A stretch of DNA of 64,000 nucleotides from Nemertoderma westbladi (GCA_032718475.1 JAUCBJ010008499.1:62001-126000); one strand, 5' to 3'. Positions 23,001 through 35,676 are shown, numbered from the stretch's first letter. Notes: generated by a model not told the origin, from the letters alone. Numbers and translations are program-made.

Positions 23001-26000
23001 ATAAACACCAGTGCGCTAGAGCTGTAAGATAAACAATAAACACCAGGTCTAGCTAGAGCTGTAAGATAAACAATAAACAGTAGTGCTCTAGAGCTGTAAG
23101 ATAAACAATAAACACCAGTGCTAGAGCTGTAAGATAAACAATAAACACCAGTGCTAGAGCTGTAAGATAAACAATAAACAGTAGTGCTCTAGAGCTGTAA
23201 GATAAACAATAAACACCAATGCTAGTGCTGTAAGATAAACAATAAACAGTAGTGCTCTAGAGCTGTAAGATAAACAATAAACACCAGTGCTAGAGCTGTA
23301 AGATAAACAATAAACACCAGTGCTAGAGCTGTAAGATAAACAATAAACAGTAGTGCTCTAGAGCTGTAAGATAAACAATAAACACCAATGTTAGTGCTGT
23401 AAGATGAACAATAAACACCAGGTTTAGCTAGAGCTGTAAGATAAACAATAAACACCAGTGCTAGAGCTGTAAGATAAACAATAAACACCAATGCTAGAGC
23501 TGAAAGATAAACAATAAACATTAGTGCTCTAGAGCTGTAAGATAAACAATAAACATCAATGCTAGTGCTGTAAGATAAACAATAAACACCAGGTTTAGCT
23601 AGAGCTGTAAGAAAAACAATAAACACCAGGTCTATCTAGAGCTGTAAGATAAACAATAAACACCAATGCTAGAGCTGTAAGATAAACAATAAACACCAAT
23701 GCTAGAGCTGTAAGATAAACAATAAACAGTAGTGCTCTAGAGCTGTAAGATAAACAATAAACACCAGTGCTAGAGCTGTAAGATAGACAATAAACAGTAG
23801 TGCTCTAGAGCTGTAAGATAAACAATAAACACAAATGCTAGAGCTGTAAGATAAACAATAAACACCAGGTCTAGCTAGAGCTGTAAGATAAACAATAAAC
23901 AGTAGTGCTCTAGAGCTGTAAGATAAACAATAAACACCAATGCTAGTGCTGTAAGATAAACAATACACACCAGGTTTAGCTAGAGCTGTAAGATAAACAA
24001 TAAACACCAGGTCTATCTAGAGCTGTAAGATAAACAATAAACACCAGGTTTAGCTAGAGCTGTAAGATAAACAATAAACACCAGGTCTATCTAGAGCTGT
24101 AAGATAAACAATAAACACCAGTGCTAGCTGTAAGATAAACAGTAAACACCAATGCTAGAGCTGTAAGATAAACAATAAACAGTAGTGCTCTAGAGCTGTA
24201 AGATAAACAATAAACACCAGTGCTAGAGCTGTAAGATAGACAATAAACAGCAGTGCTCTAGAGCTGTAAGATAAACAATAAACACCAATGCTAGAGCTGT
24301 AAGATAAACAATAAACACCAATGCTAGTGCTGTAAGATAAACAATAAACACCAATACTAGTGCTGTAACAATAACAATAAACACCAGGTTTAGCTAGAGC
24401 TGTAAGATAAACAATAAACAGTAGTGCTTTAGAGCTGTAAGATAAACAATAAACACCAATGCTAGAGCTGTAAGATAAACAATAAACAGTAGTGCTCTAG
24501 AGCTGTAAGATAAACAATAAACACCAATGCTAGTGCTGTAAGATAAACAATAAACACCAGGTCTAGCTAGAGCTGTAAGATAAACAATAAACACAGGTGC
24601 TAGAGCTGTAAGATAAACAATAAACACCAATGCTAGAGCTGTAAGATAAACAATAAACAGTAGTGCTCTAGAGCTGTAAGATAAACAATAAACACCAATG
24701 CTAGTGCTGTAAGATAAACAATAAACACCAGGTTTAGCTAGAGCTGTAAGATAAACAATAAACACCAGGTATATCTAGAGCTGTAAGATAAACAATAAAC
24801 ACCAGTGCTAGAGCTGTAAGATAAACAATAAACACCAATGCTAGTGCTGTAAGATAAACAATAAACAGTAGTGCTCTAGAGCTGTAAGATAAACAATAAA
24901 CACGAAATGCTAGTGCTGTAAGATAAACAATAAACACCAGGTTTAGCTAGAGCTGTAAGATAAACAATAAACACCAGGTCTATCTAGAGCTGTAAGATAA
25001 ACAATAAACAACAATGCTAGAGCTGTAAGATAAACAATAAACACCAATGCTAGAGCAGTAAGATAAACAATAAACAGTAGTGCTCTAGAGCTGTAAGATA
25101 AACAATAAACACCAGTGCTAGAGCTGTAAGATAGACAATAAACAGTAGTGCTCTAGAGCTGTAAGATAAACAATAAACACAAATGCTAGAGCTGTAAGAT
25201 AAACAATAAACACCAGGTCTAGCTAGAGCTGTAAGATAAACAATAAACAGTAGTGCTCTAGAGCTGTAAGATAAACAATAAACACCAATGCTAGTGCTGT
25301 AAGATAAACAATACACACCAGGTCTAGCTAGAGCTGTAAGATAAACAATAAACAGTAGTGCTCTAGAGCTGTAAGATAAACAATAAACACCAATGCTAGT
25401 GCTGTAAGATAAACAATACACACCAGGTTTAGCTAGAGCTGTAAGATGAACAATAAACAACAGTGCTAGAGCTGTAAGATAAACAATAAACAGTAGTTCT
25501 CTAGAGCTGTAAGATAAACAATAAACACCAATGCTAGTGCTGCAAGATAAACAATACACACCAGGTCTAGCTAGAGCTGTCAGATAAACAATAAACAGTA
25601 GTGCTCTAGAGCTGTAAGATAAACAATAAACACTAATGCTAGAGCTATAAGATAAACAATAAACACCAATGCTAGTGCTGTAAGATAAACAATACACACC
25701 AGGATTAGCTAGAGCTGTAAGATGAACAATAAACACCAGTGCTAGAGCTGTAAGATAAACAATAAACAGTAGTGCTCTAGTGCTGTAAGATGAACAATAA
25801 ACACCAGTGCTAGAGCTGTAAGATAAACAATAAACAGTAGTGCTCTACAGCTGTAAGATAAACAATAAACACCAGATCTAGCTAGAGCTGTAAGATAAAC
25901 AATAAACACCAATGCTAGTGCTGTAAGATAAACAATACACACCAGGTCTAGCTAGAGCTGTAAGATAAACAATAAACAGTAGTGCTCTAGAGCTGTAAGA

Positions 26001-29000
26001 TAAACAATAAACACCAGTGCTAGAGCTGTAAGATAAACAATAAACACCAGTGCTAGAGCTGTAAGATAAACAATAAACAGTAGTGCTCTAGAGCTGTAAG
26101 ATAAACAATAAACACCAATGCTAGTGCTGTAAGATAAACAATAAACAGTAGTGCTCTAGAGCTGTAAGATAAACAATAAACAGTAGTGCTCTAGAGCTGT
26201 AAGATAAACAATAAACACCAGTGCTAGAGCTGTAAGATAAACAATAAACACCAGTGCTAGAGCTGTAAGATAAACAATAAACAGTAGTGCTCTAGAGCTG
26301 TAAGATAAACAATAAACACCAATGCTAGTGCTGTAAGATAAACAATAAACAGTAGTGCTCTAGTGCTGTAAGATGAACAATAAACACCAGATCTAGCTAG
26401 AGCTGTAAGATAAACAATAAACACCAATGCTAGTGCTGTAAGATAAACAATAAACAGTAGTGCTCTAGAGCTGTAAGATAACAATAAACACCAATGCTAG
26501 TGCTGTAAGATAAACAATAAACACCAGGTTTAGCTAGAGCTGTAAGATGAACAATAAACACCAATGCTCTAGAGCTGTAAGATAAACAATAAACAGTAGT
26601 GCTCTAGAGCTGTAAGATGAACAATAAACAGTAGTGCTCTAGAGCTGTAAGATAAACAATAAACACCAATGCTAGGCTGTAAGATAAACAATAAACACCA
26701 GGTTTAGCTAGAGCTGTAAAATAAACAATAAACACCAATGCTAGAGCTGTAAGATAAACAATAAACAGTAGTGCTCTAGAGCTGTAAGATAAACAATAAA
26801 CACCAATGCTAGAGCTGTAAGATAAACAATAAACAGTAGTGCTCTAGAGCTGTAAGATAAACAATAAACACCAGTGCGCTAGAGCTGTAAGATAAACAAT
26901 AAACACCAGGTCTAGCTAGAGCTGTAAGATAAACAATAAACAGTAGTGCTCTAGAGCTGTAAGATAAACAATAAACACCAGTGCTAGAGCTGTAAGATAA
27001 ACAATAAACACCAGTGCTAGAGCTGTAAGATAAACAATAAACAGTAGTGCTCTAGAGCTGTAAGATAAACAATAAACACCAATGCTAGTGCTGTAAGATA
27101 AACAATAAACAGTAGTGCTCTAGAGCTGTAAGATAAACAATAAACACCAGTGCTAGAGCTGTAAGATAAACAATAAACACAAGTGCTAGAGCTGTAAGAT
27201 AAACAATAAACAGTAGTGCTCTAGAGCTGTAAGATAAACAATAAACACCAATGCTAGTGCTGTAAGATGAACAATAAACACCAGGTTTAGCTAGAGCTGT
27301 AAGATAAACAATAAACACCAGTGCTAGAGCTGTAAGATAAACAATAAACACCAATGCTAGAGCTGAAAGATAAACAATAAACATTAGTGCTCTAGAGCTG
27401 TAAGATAAACAATAAACACCAATGCTAGTGCTGTAAGATAAACAATAAACACCAGGTTTAGCTAGAGCTGTAAGAAAAACAATAAACACCAGGTCTATCT
27501 AGAGCTGTAAGATAAACAATAAACACCAATGCTAGAGCTGTAAGATAAACAATAAACACCAATGCTAGAGCTGTAAGATAAACAATAAACAGTAGTGCTC
27601 TAGAGCTGTAAGATAAACAATAAACACCAGTGCTAGAGCTGTAAGATAGACAATAAACAGTAGTGCTCTAGAGCTGTAAGATAAACAATAAACACAAATG
27701 CTAGAGCTGTAAGATAAACAATAAACACCAGGTCTAGCTAGAGCTGTAAGATAAACAATAAACAGTAGTGCTCTAGAGCTGTAAGATAAACAATAAACAC
27801 CAATGCTAGTGCTGTAAGATAAACAATACACACCAGGTTTAGCTAGAGCTGTAAGATAAACAATAAACACCAATGCTAGAGCTGTAAGATGAACAATAAA
27901 CACCAGGTCTAGCTAGAGCTGTAAGATAAACAATAAACACCAGTGCTCTAGAGCTGTAAGATAAACAATAAACAGTAGTGCTCTAGAGCTGTAAGATAAA
28001 CAATAAACACCAATGCTAGTGCTGTAAGATAAACAATACACACCAGGTTTAGCTAGAGCTGTAAGATGAACAATAAACACCAGTGCTAGAGCTGTAAGAT
28101 AAACAATAAACAGTAGTTCTCTAGAGCTGTAAGATAAACAATAAACACCAATGATAGTGCTGCAAGATAAACAATACACACCAGGTCTAGCTAGAGCTGT
28201 CAGATAAACAATAAACAGTAGTGCTCTAGAGCTGTAAGATAAACAATAAACACCAATGCTAGAGCTATAAGATAAACAATAAACACCAATGCTAGTGCTG
28301 TAAGATAAACAATACACACCAGGTTTAGCTAGAGCTGTAAGATGAACAATAAACATCAGTGCTAGAGCTGTAAGATAAACAATAAACAGTAGTGCTCTAG
28401 TGCTGTAAGATGAACAATAAACACCAGATCTAGCTAGAGCTGTAAGATAAACAATAAACACCAATGCTAGTGCTGTAAGATAAACAATAAACAGTAGTGC
28501 TCTAGAGCTGTAAGATGAACAATAAACACCAGTGCTAGAGCTGTAAGATAAACAATAAACACCAGGTTTAGCTAGAGCTGTAAGATGAACAATAAACACC
28601 AGTGCTAGAGCTGTAAGATAAACAATAAACAGTAGTGCTCTAGAGCTGTAAGATAAACAATAAACACCAATGCTAGTGCTGTAAGATAAACAATAAACAC
28701 CAGGTTTAGCAAGAGCTGTAAGATGAACAATAAACAGTAGTGCTCTAGAGCTGTAAGATAAACAATAAACACCAGTGCTAGAGCTGTAAGATAAACAATA
28801 AACACCAATGCTAGTGCTGTAAGATAAACAATAAACACCAGGTTTAGCTAGAGCTGTAAGATAAACAATAAACAGTAGTGCTCTAGAGCTGTAAGATAAA
28901 CAATAAACACCAGTGCTAGAGCTGTAAGATAAACAATAAACACCAGGTCTAGCTAGAGCTGTAAGATAAACAATAAACACCAGGTCTAGCTAGAGCTGTA

Positions 29001-32000
29001 AGATAAACAATAAACAGTAGTGCTCTAGAGCTGTAAGATAAACAATAAACACCAGTGCTAGAGCTGTAAGATAAACAATAAACAGTAGTGCTCTAGAGCT
29101 GTAAGATAAACAATAAACACCAATGCTAGTGCTGTAAGATAAACAATAAACACCAGGTTTAGCTAGAGCTGTAAGATGAACAATAAACACCAATGCTCTA
29201 GAGCTGTAAGATAAACAATAAACAGTAGTGCTCTAGAGCTGTAAGATGAACAATAAACACCAGGTCTAGCTAGAGCTGTAAGATGAACAATAAACACCAG
29301 TGCTAGAGCTGTAAGATAGACAATAAACAGTAGTGCTCTAGAGCTGTAAGATAAACAATAAACAGTAGTGCTCTAGAGCTGTAAGATAAACAATAAACAC
29401 CAATGCTAGAGCTGTAAGATAAACAATAAACATCAGGTTTAGCTAGAGCTGTATGATAAACAATAAACACCAGTGCTAGAGCTGTAAGATAAACAATAAA
29501 CAGTAGTGCTCTAGAGCTGTTAGATACACAATAAACACCAGTGCTAGAGCTGTAAGATAAACAATAAACAGTAGTGCTCTAGAGCTGTAAGATGAACAAT
29601 AAACAGTAGTGCTCTAGAGCTGTAAGATAAACAATAAACACCAATGCTAGTGCTGTAAGATAAACAATAAACACCAGGTTTAGCTAGAGCTGTAAGATAA
29701 ACAATAAACACCAATGCTAGAGCTGTAAGATAAACAATAAACAGTAGTGCTCTAGAGCTGTAAGATAAACAATAAACACCAATGCTAGAGCTGTAAGATA
29801 AACAATAAACAGTAGTGCTCTAGAGCTGTAAGATAAACAATAAACACCAGTGTTAGAGCTGTAAGATAAACAATAAACAGTAGTGCTCTAGAGCTGTAAG
29901 ATGAACAATAAACAGTAGTGCTCTAGAGCTGTAAGATAAACAATAAACACCAATGCTAGTGCTGTAAGATAAACAATAAACACCAGGTTTAGCTAGAGCT
30001 GTAAGATAAACAATAAACACCAATGCTAGAGCTGTAAGATAAACAATAAACAGTAGTGCTCTAGAGCTGTAAGATAAACAATAAACACCAGTGCGCTAGA
30101 GCTGTAAGATAAACAATAAACACCAGGTCTAGCTAGAGCTGTAAGATAAACAATAAACAGTAGTGCTCTAGAGCTGTAAGATAAACAATAAACAGTAGTG
30201 CTCTAGAGCTGTAAGATAAACAATAAACACCAATGCTAGTGCTGTAAGATAAACAATAAACACCAGGTCTAGCTAGAGCTGTAAGATAAACAATAAACAC
30301 CAGGTCTAGCTAGAGCTGTAAGATAAACAATAAACAGTAGTGCTCTAGAGCTGTAAGATAAACAATAAACACCAGGTCTAGCTAGAGCTGTAAGATAAAC
30401 AATAAACAGTAGTGCTCTAGAGCTGTAAGATAAACAATAAACAGTAGTGCTCTAGAGCTGTAAGATACACAATAAACACCAGTGCTAGAGCTGTAAGATA
30501 AACAATAAACAGTAGTGCTCTAGAGCTGTAAGATGAACAATAAACAGTAGTGCTCTAGAGCTGTAAGATAAACAATAAACACCAATGCTAGTGCTGTAAG
30601 ATAAACAATAAACACCAGGTTTAGCTAGAGCTGTAAGATAAACAATAAACACCAATGCTAGAGCTGTAAGATAAACAATAAACAGTAGTGCTCTAGAGCT
30701 GTAAGATAAACAATAAACACCAATGCTAGAGCTGTAAGATAAACAATAAACAGTAGTGCTCTAGAGCTGTAAGATAAACAATAAACACCAGTGTTAGAGC
30801 TGTAAGATAAACAATAAACAGTAGTGCTCTAGAGCTGTAAGATGAACAATAAACAGTAGTGCTCTAGAGCTGTAAGATAAACAATAAACACCAATGCTAG
30901 TGCTGTAAGATAAACAATAAACACCAGGTTTAGCTAGAGCTGTAAGATAAACAATAAACACCAATGCTAGAGCTGTAAGATAAACAATAAACAGTAGTGC
31001 TCTAGAGCTGTAAGATAAACAATAAACACCAGTGCGCTAGAGCTGTAAGATAAACAATAAACACCAGGTCTAGCTAGAGCTGTAAGATAAACAATAAACA
31101 GTAGTGCTCTAGAGCTGTAAGATAAACAATAAACAGTAGTGCTCTAGAGCTGTAAGATAAACAATAAACACCAATGCTAGTGCTGTAAGATAAACAATAA
31201 ACACCAGGTCTAGCTAGAGCTGTAAGATAAACAATAAACACCAGGTCTAGCTAGAGCTGTAAGATAAACAATAAACAGTAGTGCTCTAGAGCTGTAAGAT
31301 AAACAATAAACACCAGGTTTAGCTAGAGCTGTAAGATAAACAATAAACAGTAGTGCTCTAGAGCTGTAAGATAAACAATAAACAGTAGTGCTCTAGAGCT
31401 GTAAGATAAACAATAAACACCAATGCTAGAGCTGTAAGATAAACAATAAACAGTAGTGCTCTAGAGCTGTAAGATAAACAATAAACACCAATGCTAGAGC
31501 TGTAAGATAAACAATAAACAGTAGTGCTCTAGAGCTGTAAGATAAACAATAAACAGTAGTGCTCTAGAGCTGTAAGATAAACAATAAACACCAATGCTAG
31601 TGCTGTAAGATAAACAATAAACACCAGGTTTAGCTAGAGCTGTAAGATGAACAACAAACAAACACCAATGCTAGAGCTGTAAGATAAACAATAAACACCA
31701 GGTCTAGTTAGAGCTGTAAGATAAACAATAAACACCAGTGCTAGAGCTGTAAGATAAACAATAAACACCAGTGCTAGAGATGTAAGATAAACAATAAACA
31801 CCAATGCTAGTGCTGTAAGATAAACAATAAACACCAGGTTTAGCTAGAGCTGTAAGATGAACAATAAACACCAGGTTTAGCTAGAGCTGTAAGATGAACA
31901 ATAAACACCAGTGCTAGATCTGTAAGATAAACAATAAACACCAATGCTAGTGCTGTAAGATAAACAATAAACACCAGGTTTAGCTAGAGCTGTAAGATAA

Positions 32001-32690
32001 ACAATAAACACCAATGCTAGAGCTGTAAGATAAACAATAAACACCAGGTTTAGCTAGAGCTGTAAGATGAACAATAAACACCAGGTTTAGCTAGAGCTGT
32101 AAGATGAACAATAAACACCAGTGCTAGATCTGTAAGATAAACAATAAACACCAATGCTAGTGCTGTAAGATAAACAATAAACACCAGGTTTAGCTAGAGC
32201 TGTAAGATGAACAATAAACACCAGTGCTAGATCTGTAAGATAAACAATAAACACCAGGTCTAGCTAGAGCTGTAAGATAAACAATAAACACCAGTGCTAG
32301 AGCTGTAAGATAAACAATAAACACCAGGTCTAGCTAGAGCTGTAAGATGAACAATAAACACCAGTGCTAGATCTGTAAGATAAACAATAAACACCAGTGC
32401 TAGAGATGTAAGATAAACAATAAACACCAGTGCTAGAGCTGTAAGATAAACAATAAACACCAATGCTAGAGCTGTAAGATAAACAATAAACACCAATGCT
32501 AGAGCTGTAAGATAAACAATACACACCAGGTCTAGCTAGAGCTGCAAGATAAACAATAAACACCAGGTCTAGCTAGAGCTGTAAGATAAACAATAAACAC
32601 TAATGCTCTAGAGCTGTAAGATATACAATAAACACCAATGCTCTAGAGCTGCAAGATAAACAATAAACACCAGTGTACTAGAGCTAAAAG
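17048..32690. repeat. 15.6-kb satellite of 33/35/37-bp units carrying the splice acceptor and exon start of the FREM-like exon 16832-17059
   Basis: About 450 head-to-tail units in three length classes that share AGAGCTGTAAGATAAACAAT. The 33-bp class ends AAACACCAGTGCT (or CAATGCT), the 35-bp class AAACAGTAGTGCTCT and the 37-bp class AAACACCAGGTCTAGCT. On the minus strand each unit reads TTATTGTTTATCTTACAG and then CTCTAGCACTGG. That is exactly the intron end and first 12 exon bases at 17059. Higher-order structure is visible: a ~3.9-kb block (about 20.1-24.0 kb) is repeated at 24.0-27.9 kb with offset 3,899 then 3,863 bp, and a 941-bp block (about 29.47-30.41 kb) is repeated immediately after. 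Open frames with FIVYLTALALV repeats are products of the unit and are not called as genes. Confidence 0.95.
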
Positions 32691-32805
32691 ATAAATAAAA
32701 AGTTTGCAAATCTGAGTCACTTTGAAAGTGAATATATAAATCGTCACACAATCAAGGAGTAAGCCTAGGTCTTCATAACACGGTACAATACAGTAGGCCT
32801 ACTGC

Positions 32806-33640
32806 ATAGCAGGTTCACTCACCGACGCAGTAGACCCCACCCCTCCCCCTACTGTAGCAGGTTCACTCACCGACCCAGTAGACCCCACCCCTCCCCCTAC
32901 TGTATAGCAGGTTCACTCACCGACCCAGTAGACCCCACCCCCCCCCCCCCCTACTGTAAAGCAGGTTCACTCACCGACCCAGTAGACCCCACCCCACCCC
33001 CCTACTGTATAGCAGGTTCACTCACCGACCCTGTAGACCCCACCCCTCCCCCCCCTACTGTATAGCAGGTTCACTCACTGACCCAGTAGACCCCACCCCT
33101 CCCCCCTACTGCATAGCAGGTTCACTCACCGACCCAGTAGACCCCACCCCTCCCCCCTACTGTATAGCAGGTTCACTCAACGATCCGGGAATGCTCAGAT
33201 AATGACTCCGACCCAGTAGAACCCACACCTCCCTCCTACTGTAAAGCAGGTTCACTCACCGACCCAGTAGACCCCACCCCCCCCCCCCCCCCCCTACTGT
33301 ATAGCAGGTTCACTCACCGACCCAGTAGACCCCACCCCTCCCCCTACTGTATAGCAGGTTCACTCACCGACCCAGTAGACCCCACCCCTCCCCCTACTGT
33401 ATAGCAGGTTCACTCACCGACCCAGTAGACCCCACCCCTCCCCCCTACTATATATCAGGTTAACTCACCGACCCAGTAGACCCCACCCCTCCCCCTACTG
33501 TATAGCAGGTTCACTCATCGACCCAGTAGACCCCACCCCTCCCTCCTAATGTATAGCAGGTTCACTCACCGACCCAGTAGACCCCACCTCTCCTGCCACT
33601 GTATAGCAGGTTCACTCACCGATCCGGGGAGGCTCAGATA
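32806..33640. repeat. ~51-bp minisatellite carrying the splice donor of the FREM-like exon 33620-33775
   Basis: About 16 tandem units of 50-54 bp (core GCAGGTTCACTCACC, GACCCAGTAGACCCCACC, then a C-run and CTACTGTATA). On the minus strand each unit reads TCGGTGAGTGAACCTGC, which is the real donor and downstream intron, preceded by a G-rich block with G-quadruplex potential. One unit (33181-33209) also includes a copy of the last 29 bases of the exon. There the GT is changed to TT. Confidence 0.92.
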
Positions 33641-33775
33641 ATGACTCCTCCTTGGTCTCAACTTTAACGGTCGACGAATGAGTTAAATCCGGGCCAGTTC
33701 GGCGGATAATCATCTCAATAGTTCCCACAGTTTCCGAAACATTAAATTTGGACTTCATGAACTCTAACATTGGAA
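33620..33775 (-). CDS. FRAS1/FREM-family gene (FREM2-like), exon with first half of a Calx-beta domain
   Basis: First exon of the gene inside the window; earlier exons lie beyond 64 kb or were not found. The minus strand reads an acceptor (CATTATAG) and then PMLEFMKSKFNVSETVG and TIEMIIRRTG, the usual opening of a Calx-beta repeat (hydrophobic strand, then x-V-x-E-x-x-G, then R-T-G). The donor is GATCG|GTGAGTGAAC. The exon is 156 nt, starts with two bases of a split codon and ends in phase 1, matching the next exon. FRAS1/FREM proteins are large extracellular basement-membrane proteins with CSPG repeats, Calx-beta domains and a long C-terminal region. The donor sequence is also contained in the ~51-bp array that follows directly. 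Paralogue identity within the family is not settled. Confidence 0.85.
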
Positions 33776-34050
33776 CTATAATGTAGAACGAAATACTTAG
33801 TCATCATTATATTATATTTAATATGCCTTTACTTTTATTAGTAAAGTAACACACTGCTTTTACAATGTGCTCATCAGCGTGGTTTGTTACAAAATGAACG
33901 TATAAGTGAATGAAATTACATAGCGCTGTTAGTATTATCAGCGAGTAGTTAGATCACTGCAAAATTCAAGAGGTCAGCATATCACATTACAGCTGAGTAT
34001 TTAATAGTGAAGTAATGTGGTGAGGAAATTTACAGTGAAAGTGAAAGAAC
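33776..34050 (-). other. Intron 5' to the first visible FREM-like exon
   Basis: AT-rich; nothing recognised. The upstream intron continues through the transposon region and probably out of the window. Confidence 0.5.
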
Positions 34051-34848
34051 CTGGGGGGTGTTTCACGTACCTTCATTTAATTTAGTTTAAATGACAGGAA
34101 GTTTTTGTGTTTCACAAAACTTTCATTTAAGCACCATTTATCCATCCTGTCATTTAACTTAAAATGGTATCATTTACGTAATTAGGTCTAATTTAATCTC
34201 ATTAACATAATTAGCCGTAATAATTAACCGTATAGCTTAATTAGTAGCTGCTTGTAGATTGTGGTAGATATTTTCCACCTCCTCTACAGGGGCAACACTA
34301 GTTGGAGAGTAGCACACAATCAGAACCACCTTAGGAAACTTATTAGCCAGTCTTCCAGAACATGAGAAGTGGCAACAGATGAGATTTGTAGGTTTTTTAG
34401 ATTTTAGATTTTTAGAGATTTGGTCTATTTTGTCCAATGCTGCATGTGCAGTTGGATTCATCAATAGACGAATTCCACCATTGCCACTATCATCTGCTGA
34501 TGCGAGGGCGAGTCGCCAACCGCCCCCCATGTCCTTAATCAGAACCTCATCAGTCTGTCCAGTCTGCATTCGGTGCTCTTGAACACCCACTGCGCTAAGA
34601 GAAAGCTTATCTGCCAAGGCAGTCAGCTCACCTTGTCGCATTGGGGACCCGAGTGTTAGGGTGTTTACTGTGGCTAGTCCAGTGACTTGCCTTAGATTCA
34701 CCAATGGCTTTGTTGGTCGGGGTGGAACATGAGAGTAGCCTCCAACTCCAGAATTTAAATAAATTATACTTCGTGAAACACACATTTATTAAATTATATT
34801 TTATTTACATTAATTTAGTTAAATGACGGTACGTGAAACACCCACCAG
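34051..34848. mobile_element. TIR element (~800 bp) carrying an endonuclease fragment
   Basis: The left end CTGGGGGGTGTTTCACGTAC and the reverse complement of the right end CTGGTGGGTGTTTCACGTAC match over about 29 bp with two or three differences. Both continue with a TCATTTAA motif. Further inverted copies of CATTTAA/TTAAATG and GTTTCAC motifs lie inside the left end. No clear target-site duplication is visible. There is no transposase, so it looks non-autonomous. The superfamily is not assigned; the ends are loosely Harbinger-like. Confidence 0.7.
34237..34785 (-). pseudogene. APE-type endonuclease fragment of a non-LTR retrotransposon, inside the TIR element
   Basis: 182-codon open frame. 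It contains NTLTLGSPMRQGELTALADK, VGVQEHRMQ, a GGIRLLMNP segment and, near the end, VLIVCYSPTS. These are the N-terminal motifs of the apurinic-like endonuclease of non-LTR elements (conserved Asn, the Q-E-H-R glutamate, a G-G-I/V strand and a Y-x-P-T strand). The C-terminal catalytic D-x-N and S-D-H motifs and any RT are missing. It runs opposite to the RT relic at 35780-36921, so the two need not belong together. It fills most of the TIR element, which suggests capture by a DNA transposon. Confidence 0.65.
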
Positions 34849-35676
34849 AAACATTGAATCACACTACGGTTGTCGTGGCAATATCAACAAACAAAAAATG
34901 TAAATAAATTGAAATTCTAGCTATACTGTATAACCAACTCTCACATTTGTACCGGTCACTACTTTTCCTACTTCGATGTTCATATTAAATCCTATAAAAT
35001 GGGAGACATTCCATGATACTCTACAGTATAACATACTGGACATTGGATTTTCAGGTGGCATAACTTTGTGTTAAACAAACAACCAAGGATTCTTGCACAT
35101 AAAATGAAGAGGAAGATTATTGAGAGGAGTGGAAATATTGTCCGAGAGTCGACGCATCTAACGCTTCCCTTAAAGAAAGTTAAAGAATCCTTTTATAGAT
35201 AACAAAAGATTTGCTTCCTGCCAAACCTGATCCTATTATTGTTGGCGAGTGAATTTAATCAACTAGAGAGCGGTGAAGGATAGGAAAGTGGTCGCAACAT
35301 ATAACAATTTGCTGAATTAATCTTCTCCAAGGCCAACATACATGGTTCTTGTGAGTTGAGTGGATACAGAGGTGACTTACTCTATTCATTTAACCACGCA
35401 CTTCAATATGTAAACATTAAATTCATTTAGTTAGATTGGAAATGCGGGGTTCGAAATTCACGCCTTGAATAATCCAACTGGATTAGTCGACAATATACAG
35501 ATAATGGAACTTTGGAACACCAACATAATATAGGAAAACTAGGTTATTAATTCTATAAAACCCACTGCTAAAAAAATGATGTTTTTAATTCTAAAAAAAA
35601 CAAGGGGACGTGTCAAGTTGTTACATTATTATAACTATTGTTGGACACAGCTTTGCAAAGTCGGCAATGATGTCCA
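34849..35676. other. Intergenic/intronic AT-rich sequence
   Basis: No gene, repeat array or RNA gene recognised. Confidence 0.5.

Noticed and set aside
27913-28980. 355-codon minus-strand frame of hydrophobic FIVYLTALALV repeats, superficially a multi-pass membrane protein
   Set aside because: It is the direct translation of the satellite unit and changes frame with unit length. It is not an independent gene.
17048-32690. CRISPR-like appearance of short regular repeats
   Set aside because: Units are contiguous with no unique spacers, and the context is a eukaryotic intron.
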